This document shows, in pieces, positions 25,327 to 33,738 of a DNA stretch of 64,000 nt. Source of the DNA: Aspidiotus rigidus (lineage: Eukaryota; Arthropoda; Insecta; Hemiptera; Diaspididae); the NCBI GenBank assembly GCA_035079385.1, contig JAVHKY010000071.1, forward strand, positions 2,544,001 through 2,608,000. The letters are read 5' to 3'. The notes beneath the pieces were generated by a model. That model was not told the DNA's origin, ran no database searches, and worked only from the letters and a program-made list of their open reading frames with translations. The translations under genes were made by a program, and so were the position numbers. Each line of letters begins with the position of its first letter. The stretch's first letter is position 1.

Positions 25327-25891
25327 TGTGGTAACACTGATAATGTAATCATAAGTAGATTTGTAGTCATTGTAGTTGTTTATCAGTGTGAGTTGAAATA
25401 CAAGCTCTTTCCGAGACAGTGAACTCAATTCGTAGTATGAGACTAGCTGGAATCAGTGAACTCAATTCGTAGTATGAGACTAGCTGGAATGCGCGCTGAA
25501 CAGAAAACGTGAAACGAAATAACAGAATATCTCTTTTCTCTCTCTTTTTTCGTTAAGCGTGCATGAAACGACGGAGCCCCGTTGACCAGAATATCTTCTT
25601 TCTCTCTCTTTTCTTCGTTCAGCGCGCGTTCCAGCTAGTCTCATACTACGAATTGAGTTCACTGGCTGGAATGCGCGCTGAACAGAAAACGTGAAACGAA
25701 ATAACAGAATATCTCTTTTCTCTCTCTTTTTTCGTTAAGCGTGCATGAAACGACGGAGCCCCGTTGACCAGAATATCTTCTTTCTCTCTCTTTTCTTCGT
25801 TCAGCGCGCGTTCCAGCTAGTCTCATACTACGAATTGAGTTCACTGTTCCGAGATAGTCATGTTCGTATTTCTCATTTCCTGAGTTACTAC
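25327..25891 (+). repeat. 5' LTR of Ty3/gypsy element, interrupted
   Basis: The 127-bp LTR (25327-25416 plus 25855-25891) starts TGTGGTAACACTGATAAT and ends GAGTTACTAC. It is split by a hAT-like MITE with an 8-bp duplication. It differs from the 3' LTR at about three positions, so the gypsy insertion is not very recent. TTTGGCGACGAGG follows at once and is the likely primer-binding site. Confidence 0.85.
25417..25846. mobile_element. hAT-like MITE, partly duplicated
   Basis: The TIR begins CAGTGAACTCAATTCGTAGT and is mirrored at the right end. The flanking TTCCGAGA (25409-25416 and 25847-25854) is a perfect 8-bp target duplication. CAG-type ends with an 8-bp duplication are typical of hAT. 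Inside there are three parts: a lone 37-bp left TIR (25417-25453), one full 211-bp copy (25454-25664), and a 182-bp copy lacking the first 29 bp (25665-25846). No transposase. The two ORFs here (minus strand, nearly identical peptides) are by-products. Confidence 0.85.
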
Positions 25892-25905
25892 ATTTGGCGA
25901 CGAGG

Positions 25906-27438
25906 ATGGTTAAGAAAAAGAAGAAAGCAGCAGATATTCAGCCATCAGACGATGATGAAGAAACCAAAAGCAATGAAGAACCCAAAATTGAGAAGTATCC
26001 GAAAGCAGAACATCAATATTGCACGGTAAGATCTGCCTCCTTTAAGTTTGCAAATTTTGATCCTGAGAAAGAAGAATTTCGATATTATCTCCAATGGTTT
26101 GAACTGGAGATATCGCTCCACGAATTAGAGCAGGAAAATTGTAAACGAAATCTACTGTTGAAATGGATCGGTCCCGAACCTTATCGTTTAGTTGTTGACA
26201 ATTTCAGTCCAAAATCTGTCATCAAAATACCCTACGCAGATATCACTGCATTCTTTGAAAATTACTATAAGAAAACAAGCCATTATCTTATAGAACGACT
26301 ACACTTCAGCGAGTGCTTCCAAAAACCAAACCAGCTAATTCGAGAATATATTGCTGAATTGCGAAAACGCGCAATTCCATGCCGGTTTGCGAAGACGCTA
26401 GATGAACGGCTTCGCGATCAACTAGTATTTGGTCTCCGTGACAAAGATATTCAGCAGGAAATCTTTCGTAAGTTTCCCGACCACGTAGCGTGTCCATTAA
26501 CTGAACTAGAAAAATTTGTGTTACAACTTGACAGCGCAAATCAAGAGATGCGATCACTTGTTGAAAATGGTAAGGAAAGCAATAGTAACGAAGCATCAGG
26601 TACCCACATAAATCGATTATCGCGAGACAAACCGTCAGGATCAGTTAGTGAAAGTATCCGTGCGCGACCAAATGCCAAAATAACATTAGATATATCTAAA
26701 CATTGTCTGAGATGTGGACGACCAAAGCATGATAAGGGATTTTGGTGCTTTGCAAGCGATCAGACTTGTAACGCATGTGGTAAATTGGGACATTTTTCGC
26801 GAGTTTGTACATCTACAGGCCGGGCAATTGTAACAGGCGTGTTTGAAAAACCTAAGAACAATCAAGGGAATGGTGCTGCTACTAATCATGTTGAAAGTGC
26901 GAGTGGAACTGATAATTCTGCTGATGTCAATAATATTACAATTTTCAGTACACAGGTCAAAGAATCAAAGCGACTTTACATAAATGCTAAAGTTGATAAC
27001 TGTTTGCTGCCAATGCGATATGATCCTGGCGCAGATAGAACCATTATCTGTTCTCATTCATGGCGTAAACTTGGGAAACCAAAACTATCACACATTGATG
27101 ATTTTGTTGGGTATCCAAATGTGAAGTTTCCAATGCGCGGGGAGACAATAGTTGCCGTCAAAGTGAAAGATCAGGAATTCTACTTGCCACTAGCTGTCGC
27201 TGAAGCAGAGCATTCAGAAGACTTATTTGGAATGGACTGGATGCAACCATTTGATCTAGTTCCCAAAGATGAACGAATACGTATTTGCAAAGTACAACAG
27301 CATTCCAACAACCAAATTGAAGAAGACCAGAAGCTTATAATCAATGAGTTTAAGGATCTAATTGAAGGCAATGGCCATATAAAGAATTTCTCAGCAAACA
27401 TCAAGGTGCGTGAGAATGCTGTTCCATATATTGCCTGA
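25906..27438 (+). CDS. gag-pr: Ty3/gypsy Gag-protease
   Basis: The ATG at 25906, 15 bp after the LTR, is a better start than the upstream TTG. The 510-residue product has a basic N-terminus (MVKKKKKAADIQ), a Gag capsid-like region with 'YYLQWFELEISLHELEQ' and 'RLHFSECFQKPNQLIREYIA', then a Cys-rich segment ending in a good CCHC knuckle (CNACGKLGHFSRVC, about residue 285). The protease-like segment has 'LPMRYDPGADRTIIC' where D-S/T-G is expected: the Thr or Ser is Pro, which should harm the enzyme. 'DLFGMDWM' follows. The frame ends at a TGA where Pol should continue without a break, so this stop is probably a mutation. The short LTRs and K02A2.6-like Pol suggest the Mag lineage. Confidence 0.85.
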   Translation: MVKKKKKAADIQPSDDDEETKSNEEPKIEKYPKAEHQYCTVRSASFKFANFDPEKEEFRYYLQWFELEISLHELEQENCKRNLLLKWIGPEPYRLVVDNFSPKSVIKIPYADITAFFENYYKKTSHYLIERLHFSECFQKPNQLIREYIAELRKRAIPCRFAKTLDERLRDQLVFGLRDKDIQQEIFRKFPDHVACPLTELEKFVLQLDSANQEMRSLVENGKESNSNEASGTHINRLSRDKPSGSVSESIRARPNAKITLDISKHCLRCGRPKHDKGFWCFASDQTCNACGKLGHFSRVCTSTGRAIVTGVFEKPKNNQGNGAATNHVESASGTDNSADVNNITIFSTQVKESKRLYINAKVDNCLLPMRYDPGADRTIICSHSWRKLGKPKLSHIDDFVGYPNVKFPMRGETIVAVKVKDQEFYLPLAVAEAEHSEDLFGMDWMQPFDLVPKDERIRICKVQQHSNNQIEEDQKLIINEFKDLIEGNGHIKNFSANIKVRENAVPYIA

Positions 27439-28872
27439 GCCCGTCCTGTCCCATTTGCCTGGAAAAATGAGGTTGATAAAGAATATGATAGACTGATTTC
27501 AGCTGGTGTTCTCGAACCAGTTGATACACAAACTGAAACAGTAGAATGGGTGTCACCAGTTGTCATTGAGATGCGTGCAAACGGTAAACCACGTATTTGC
27601 GGTGATTTCAAGAATACAATGAATCCCTACATTGTTGTTGATAAGTATCCATTACCTACTTTTGAAGAAGCAGTATCAAAATTGTCACCTTATACAGAGT
27701 TTAGCGTTATTGACCTGAAAGATGCATTCTATCACCTGGATATAGATCCCAAGTGCCAGAAATATTTCGTGATAGCTACACACCGAGGTTATCTTAGATA
27801 CAAACACTTGCCAATGGGTGTGACAACCGCGCCATTGATATTTCAGAAATTTATGGATACCGTTTTAAAGGACACGCAAGGAGTTACCTGGTATCAAGAT
27901 GATATAGCGCTTGGTGGGGAAAGTAGAGAAGATCATTTACATCGGTTACGGTTAGTACTTACACGCCTACGCGACCTTGGCATCAGAACACAGGCTGCTA
28001 AACAACACCTTTTCCAAAAAGAAATCTCATACCTCGGATATCGGGTTACGGCTGAAGGTATCACACCTAAAGAAAACAAGGTTGCAGCAATTCAAGAACT
28101 TTCAGTTCCAAAAAATGTAAAACAGCTTCGCTCATTTTTAGGCAGTATAAACTACTATTCTCGATTCTTGCCATTCCTACAAGCGCAATGTGCACCTTTG
28201 CATAGACACCTTTAGAAGAATAATCGGTGGACTTGGACTGAAGCTGACACTGATCTGTTTAACAAAATCAAGTCATCACTCACTACAGATGCTATTGTAG
28301 TTCATTTCCAACCAGAACTACCCTTAGTTCTAACTGTGGATGCCAGTGAATATGGTCTAGGAGCAACTTTGCAGCATGAATATCCAGACAAATCTTTGCG
28401 ACTAATTGCAGCAGCATCAAGGACGCTGCTCCCATCAGAACAGAAATATTCAAGTATTGACCGCGAAGCTCTAGCAATAACTTTTGGTGTATCAAAGTTT
28501 GAACAGTATTTACTGGGAAAAGAATTTCGTCTTTGGACAGATCATCGGCCTCTTCTTCACATATTTGGAAATAAAGCAGACCTACCAAAGGTCGTTTCAA
28601 ACAGACTTTCTCGATGGGCGCTCTATTTAAGTAACTTTGCGTACCAAATTGAGTATTTACCCGGTGATGACAACAACCTTGCTGATTCACTATCGCGGAT
28701 GCCATTAACTTCCCAGCAACCATCTCCACTTGAAGAAGCGGAACAGAATAAAGTCACACAGATTCACTGTGTTGTTCTGGAATACACTGCACTATCACAC
28801 AAACAGATTGTCCAAGACAGTGCAGCAGACCCTATCCTGAAGCCAGTTATGTCCTACACCCTACAAGGCTGA
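27439..28872 (+). pseudogene. pol: Ty3/gypsy reverse transcriptase-RNase H
   Basis: It continues directly in the frame of Gag-protease. RT blocks are 'WVSPVVIEMRANGKPRIC', 'FSVIDLKDAFYHLDID', 'LPMGVTTAPLIFQKFMD' and the catalytic 'WYQDDIALGG'. An in-frame TAG at 28213 interrupts the thumb/connection. RNase H follows with 'LTVDASEYGLGATLQ', 'DREALAITFGVSKFEQYL' and 'WTDHRPL', which supply the acidic residues, and then 'NNLADSLSRMP'. A TGA at 28870, where a Trp codon is likely, ends the segment. The catalytic residues are intact but the stops prevent a full product. Confidence 0.85.
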
Positions 28873-29950
28873 CCTACGCATGCTGCGCACCATCCAGATT
28901 TACAAACATTCTACACAAAAGGAGATGAACTTCAAGTCCAGGAGGGACTTTTGCTATGGCATGATCAAATTGTCATCCCTGAAAAGCTACATAAACCACT
29001 CCTTCACAGACTACATGAAACGCATCCTGGTGCCTCTACAATGAAAAACATAGCCAAAACTGCTGTTTGATTGCAACAAAGGTATTGAAGACATTGCAGA
29101 CGCGTGTGAAACATGTCAGAAATTCCGCAATAATGAGCCAGACACACCGTTACACTTATGGAACATGCCAGACAAGCCTTGGCAGCGGTTACATATTGAC
29201 TATACGGGACCATTTGATGGTAAAATGTGGCTTGTAGTCATTGATGCTTTCTCTCGTTGGATGGAAATCTTCCGTCTTCCTGCTCAAACTACTGCACTCA
29301 CAATCCAAGCACTTCGCACAATCTTTGCAAGATACGGACTTCCAAATACTGTAGTTGCAGATAATGGGACATCTTTCACGTCCCACAAATTTCATAAGTT
29401 TCTCACAGACAATGGAATCAACCTTATTCACACAACACCATATCACAGTCGTTCAAATGGTTTAGTAGAGCGCGCTATAGAAACTTTCAAACTCCGCTAC
29501 AAGAAATCAGGGGACCAATTTACAGATCCTGAGCACAGACTGCAGGCAATGCTTTTTGTCTATCGCAATAGCATCCACTCATCCACTGGCCAAACTCCAA
29601 GTTTCCTGTTCCTGGGTCGTGAAGTGAGGACATTCATTTCTACCCTTAAACCTGATTTTCGAGCTTACGCTGATCAAAAAGCCTTGAAGATGAAACTCTA
29701 CCATGATCAAAACAAACGTGAACGTCATTTTTCTCCAACTGAACCTGTTTTGTTTCGAAGAAAAGTTGACTCCAACTGGCAGAAGGCTCATATTCAACGT
29801 CGCACTGGAGATTTATCATATCAAGCTAAGCCAACGGCCGGGGGTCCACCATTGCGTTTACATGCAGATCATCTCCGTCAAAGCACGCGTTTAAGAACAC
29901 AACCAGCAAAGTTTAACGACTATATCCTGACCAACAACTCACACAAATAA
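28873..29950 (+). pseudogene. pol: Ty3/gypsy integrase
   Basis: The N-terminal zinc-binding region shows 'LLHRLHETHPGA' (the two His) and, after a frameshift at about 29065-29075, 'ACETCQ' (the two Cys). The core frame 29165-29950 is open, with 'RLHIDYTGPF' (Asp), 'VVADNGTSFTS' (Asp) and 'HSRSNGLVERAIETFK' (Glu): the DDE triad. The C-terminal part is short and basic, ending 'LHADHLRQSTRLRTQ'. No env-like frame follows. The integrase core by itself is intact; the break lies in its N-terminal domain. Confidence 0.85.
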
Positions 29951-30060
29951 TGAAAACTTTTTCTTTCTTTTTCTCTCCTTGTTTTTTATTTTTGACCTTT
30001 TTTTTGATGTCACCCTCTGTTTTACTGTATGTATTTTCCTTTGTTTTGTTTCCATCTTTA
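29951..30060 (+). other. gypsy 3' untranslated region
   Basis: Pyrimidine-rich non-coding stretch between the integrase stop and the polypurine tract. There is no room for a third gene. Confidence 0.6.
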
Positions 30061-30076
30061 TTAAGGGGGGGAGAAA
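30061..30076 (+). promoter_or_regulatory. polypurine tract
   Basis: TTAAGGGGGGGAGAAA lies directly against the first base of the 3' LTR, which is the expected site and make-up of the plus-strand primer of an LTR retrotransposon. Confidence 0.8.
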
Positions 30077-30203
30077 TGTGGTAACACTGATAATATAATC
30101 ATAAGTAGATTCGTAGTCGTTGTAGTTGTTTATCAGTGTGAGTTGAAATACAAGCTCTTTCCGAGATAGTCATGTTCGTATTTCTCATTTCCTGAGTTAC
30201 TAC
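30077..30203 (+). repeat. 3' LTR of Ty3/gypsy element (127 bp)
   Basis: Same length as the 5' LTR once its MITE is removed. It starts TGTGGTAACACTGATAAT and ends GAGTTACTAC. I see no clean target-site duplication: CCAC lies to the left and TACC to the right. Confidence 0.85.
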
Positions 30204-30560
30204 TACCCTGCCGACCTTTTCCACTACAATCAGTAAATGATGCCTGGAGCTCTGCTCTGAGTCAAATTAAGTGCGCAGATACTTTATCATCTTCTTGTGC
30301 GTGATTTTTCTACCTTGCAGGTGAAAGGTATAGGTGGACTGAACTTCCGACAAGTCGTGAATAATGTGGCCTCTGTCTTTCCCCGCAACGAAATTTAATC
30401 TGGCTGAATCCATCCAACGCGTCATTGCCTCTAAGGCCTGGTTTACTCTGCTCTCTACCACTGGAGTTGATTCGGCAGTGCATACTACCAGTATATCATC
30501 CGCGTAGCCAAAACATCTGTTTTCCTCTCATCTGTGACATAGAGTTGCAGTGAGAGGCGT
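30204..30560 (-). pseudogene. R1-type retrotransposon, RT catalytic part
   Basis: On the minus strand 'CFGYADDILVVCTAESTP' holds the catalytic YADD box (about 30493-30508). It is followed by 'VESRVNQALEAMTRWMDSAR' and 'HLQGRKITHKKMIKYLRT', the usual R1-clade blocks after the active site. A stop follows, then 'HLLIVVEKVGR', up to the gypsy junction. The other half is at 24424-25326. Upstream of the YADD box similarity fades by about 30700. Confidence 0.75.
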
Positions 30561-31306
30561 CAACGTCATCCAGGAAGCTGATTCCTTCTTCCCAGATCAT
30601 CTTGCATAAGCATACTTTCTTTGTGAGCTGCTTGGTCCTCACGAGGAAAGGCAACATCTTCCGGCTATGACCATGGTTTTCATTGTCAAATTTTTCATTC
30701 TCCTTACCCTGTCATGTCATGAATTGTCAATCATTTTTCCAATTTTTCTTTCATCCGGGTACTATCACTGAAATTGATAAGTACTGTATTATCAATAATC
30801 ATCTGGATATTACGTTTGATGGAAAAAAAAAAAAAACCTAAAAGGAGAGACCTGTGTACAACTAGCTTCTGAAAATCAGCACTAGGAAAGCAGTGATCAA
30901 ATGAATAATTATAGGTATACTACCTCCTTTAAAATTGGAATTTACAACAAATATTGTGACAGAGCAACTTTGGAAGAATATACCTTGATTGTTTAAAAGA
31001 GAGAAGAAAGCGTGAGTTTGAGAGAGGTGCAAAAGGGTGTGCCCCATCTGCCAGCTATTCACATGTTAGAAAAATGTGTTAAAGGACCTATATAAGTACC
31101 ACGGCATTATTCACGATGGTAATCTTTTCGGAATGTTTCAGAAAAAAAAAACTTACTCTATTGTAAAACGAACAAATTTCCGACTCTTGTGTACAGTGCA
31201 GTGTATCTAACTACCCAACCTATTATTATTTTGAAGACAAAGTTTTCGTTGCATCCTTCCTTTCTTCTCTTTTCCTATGATCAAAGACGTTTCATTGTTC
31301 TGATAA
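30561..31306. other. intergenic or unrecognised R1 remnant
   Basis: The first 150 bp may be more of the R1-type RT but are too decayed for me to align. The rest is AT-rich and has no supportable feature. Confidence 0.35.
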
Positions 31307-31362
31307 GGCACTATAGTACGATAGGTATGCTGGACTGATAACAGGGAGACGACTTTTTGGCT

Positions 31363-31488
31363 ATACTCTGTTCACATTAAGGAAGGATAGAAATATGACC
31401 TTGAGAACGGAACGCTCCGGGTAATTTTAATCTACCGTTCCGTTCTCAAGGTCATATTTCTATCCTTCCTTAATGTGAACGGAGTATA
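31363..31488. repeat. near-perfect hairpin, ~50-bp arms
   Basis: The arm 31363-31414 and its reverse complement 31436-31488 enclose a 21-bp spacer, CTCCGGGTAATTTTAATCTA(C). The spacer plus one arm recurs at 44311-44388 without the second arm. No coding capacity. Confidence 0.8.
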
Positions 31489-31972
31489 TAAGTAAAGACA
31501 CCTAGAAACACAAGATCGCTAACTCGTCCGCCATGTTGGATATTAAATTCTAGTTATTTTGTTGATCACGAGAGAGCGTCGTGAATTGTAAGTGGTCGGA
31601 CTAATACGATGCGTTTACACGATATTTGATGCGTTTATGCGATATTCCTGTATATGATTCTTATTCGGGGTAGCCTCTGATTCTTTGGCGTTTCTTTGTA
31701 AAAATAATAAACAACAAGAAAATTTTCGAGGATACACAATAAGAATATTTCATATTAAAAGAGTAGTTAAACGATTTATATTTTAAAAAATAGGTTAAAT
31801 AATATGGACGCAATAAACAAGAAAGAAAATTCTAATTAAGAACATACAAATAAAACAACAGTTGGACGATTCACATTTTCAAGATTAAGTAATGACGGTA
31901 AAATGAAGACGCAAAACTTAATAAAGAAAGAAAACTTAATAGAGAAAGAAGAAACAAATGAATAAGAAATTT

Positions 31973-32566
31973 TCACGCGACAAGTTTCGAATTTTTTCTC
32001 ATCATTTTCATTTTTTCACCCGCGATCAGGTTGTTCCTAGCTGTGCGGCATACGAAATTCATGCACATAATTAGGAAAAATTGAATAATTTGTTGCGTCA
32101 ATTGAGTGCTATGGTGGATGCAGCTAACTTCTTCAAAATCGAGAATCATCTCATCAATTTTGAACGTGATGGAGAAATATGTGTAGGCATTTAAATCATT
32201 GTTTTTAAGCTCTGTTAAAATCACCTCCTCAATTTTTTGAAGGAGGATGAATAGCTGTTTGCTTGGTGTACACAAAACATTGAAAGTGTCGCGCATTGCA
32301 ACGACACTTCCCTCATCAGGGCTTCCTTTTCTCATCAAATCGAGACATTGTGAACACTTTGTGAAGATATTCGCTCGATTGACAATATACCCTACTACAT
32401 ATTGTAGAATCATATTCTCTTCCCTCGTGAGAGTGACGTATTCATCAGAAGAGTCAGGATCGACCCATCCTGAGTGTAACACCATATTGAAAAGCTCTTC
32501 ATCATCAGAATGAAGGATTTTATTGTCCTTCATTACTCGACAGAATGTGTCGAAGATTTCTGTACT
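31973..32566 (-). pseudogene. P-like transposase C-terminal fragment (left copy)
   Basis: A 186-codon frame (32533-31973) starts in 'MKDNKILHSDDEELFNMVLH' and continues 'ENMILQYVVGYIVNRANIF', 'CSQCLDLMRKGSPDEG', 'LCTPSKQLFILLQKIEEVI', 'CIHHSTQLTQQIIQFFLIMC'. The chain GY(I/V)..., C..C..L, PS..LF.LL..IE and H...L..II.FF is what I know from the C-terminal part of P-element/THAP9-type transposases. It lacks the THAP domain and the catalytic half. One codon (Met) is missing relative to the right copy. Confidence 0.55.
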
Positions 32567-32617
32567 CCCTGATACATTACTTCCCTTCGGCGGTTTAATG
32601 AGAGAGTAGGTACTAAG

Positions 32618-32700
32618 CAGTTTGTGATGAGATGATTCTCGATTTTGAAGAAGTTGGCTGCATCCACCATAGTATTCAATTGACGCAACAAATTATGCCT
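32618..32700 (+). pseudogene. third scrap of the P-like gene
   Basis: The plus strand reads 'DEMILDFEEVGCIHHSIQLT', nearly the same as part of the left copy but in opposite orientation. It lies at the centre of the palindrome, so the right arm was rearranged as well as inverted. Confidence 0.55.
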
Positions 32701-32887
32701 TACAAATGGATTGCCCTGAGAAAAAAGTGAGTGTAACAAAAACGTAAACATATAGTTTCATCGAGAAAAATGTATGTATTGCAACCAGAAATGTTTCTAT
32801 CTAGACTGTTGAGGACTTCCAATTGTCCACCTTCGTGACTGGGAGAAATTAAAAAAAGATGATTTCCTAACGGATAGCACTTTCTTA

Positions 32888-33203
32888 CAGAAATCTTCGA
32901 CACATTCTGTCAAGTAATGAAGGACAATAAAATCCTTCATTCTGATGATGAAGAGCTTTTCAATATGGTGTTACACTCAGGATGGGTCGATCCTGACTCT
33001 TCAGATGAATACGTCACTCTCACGAGGGAAGAGAATATGATTCTACAATATGTAGTAGGGTATATTGTCAACCGAGCGAATATCTTCACAAAGTGTTCAC
33101 AATGTCTCGATTTGATGATGAGAAAAGGAAGCCCTGATGAGGGAAGTGTCGTTGCGATGCGCGACACTTTCAATGTTTTGTGTACACCAAGCAAACAGCT
33201 ATG
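32888..33203 (+). pseudogene. P-like transposase fragment (right, inverted copy)
   Basis: It may begin as an exon after TTTCTTACAG (32878-32887), with 'IFDTFCQVMKDNKILHSDDE', and then runs in frame with the same protein as the left copy up to 'NVLCTPSKQL'. There a MITE (33204-33501) cuts it. Identity to the left copy is very high in the shared part, pointing to a recent inverted duplication or conversion between the arms. Confidence 0.55.
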
Positions 33204-33501
33204 TATGCTCTACCTTCGATGAAATGGTAACTTGGAATACCTCTCAGGAGTCTAATATTGCATAGAATGCGATGAAACTTTGGAATCTTATTGTTCAAGG
33301 TTACAGAAATACCGCTAATTAGTTTACAAGTAGTGTATATTGGAAATTGTAAAAAATAATTATGAATATTACGCGCTCAGAACCAATTAGCGGTATTTCT
33401 GTAACCTTAAACAATAAATCTCCAAAGTTTCATCGTATTCTGTGCAATATTAGTCTCCTGAGAGGTATTCCAAGTTACCATTTCATTGAAGGTAGAGCAT
33501 A
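33204..33501. mobile_element. MITE with ~115-bp TIRs
   Basis: TATGCTCTACCTTC at 33204 is mirrored by GAAGGTAGAGCATA ending at 33501. The arms remain alignable to about 33320 and 33390. It sits inside the P-like right copy. No ORF of note. Confidence 0.7.
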
Positions 33502-33563
33502 CCCTTGCGTTGCAGTTGCAGTATTGGGATGCTAGCGATCTTGTGTTTCTAGGTTTCTTTAGC

Positions 33564-33682
33564 TATAAGGTAGGAATACGGCTCGTGTAACGTCACGCGA
33601 CAGCGAATGTAACCGGTGGTGGGTACCGACGACACTCGTCAGTTCCGCGACGTTACGTGAAACGTGTTTGTACCTTATAACC
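33564..33682. repeat. hairpin, GC-richer MITE
   Basis: 'CTATAAGGTAGGAATACGGC...GTAACGTCACGCG' is mirrored by 'CGCGACGTTACGTGAAACG...GTACCTTATAA'. Arms are about 40 bp. It lies in the right half of the P-like palindrome only. Confidence 0.6.
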
Positions 33683-33738
33683 TAAACGTAGTTTCCGTGT
33701 TATCAGTCCAGCATACCTATCGTACTATACTTAGTGCC

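Larger units (their letters stand above)
31307..33738. mobile_element. palindromic P-like element (2.4 kb)
   Basis: Outer TIRs: GGCACTATAGTACGATAGG at 31307 and, inverted, GGCACTAAGTATAGTACGAT read inwards from 33738; they share about 37 bp with one 4-bp indel. A second inverted pair ('CCTAGAAACACAAGATCGCT') lies inside at about 31500-31529 and 33535-33562. Between them sit two inverted copies of a transposase fragment. Each half has been hit by different small hairpins (31363-31488; 33204-33501; 33564-33682). I assign it to P from the protein fragment only. Confidence 0.55.

Noticed and set aside
32247..32513. 88-codon frame, with a matching one at 32937-33194
   Set aside because: Antisense of the P-like transposase copies; it looks conserved only because the copies are.
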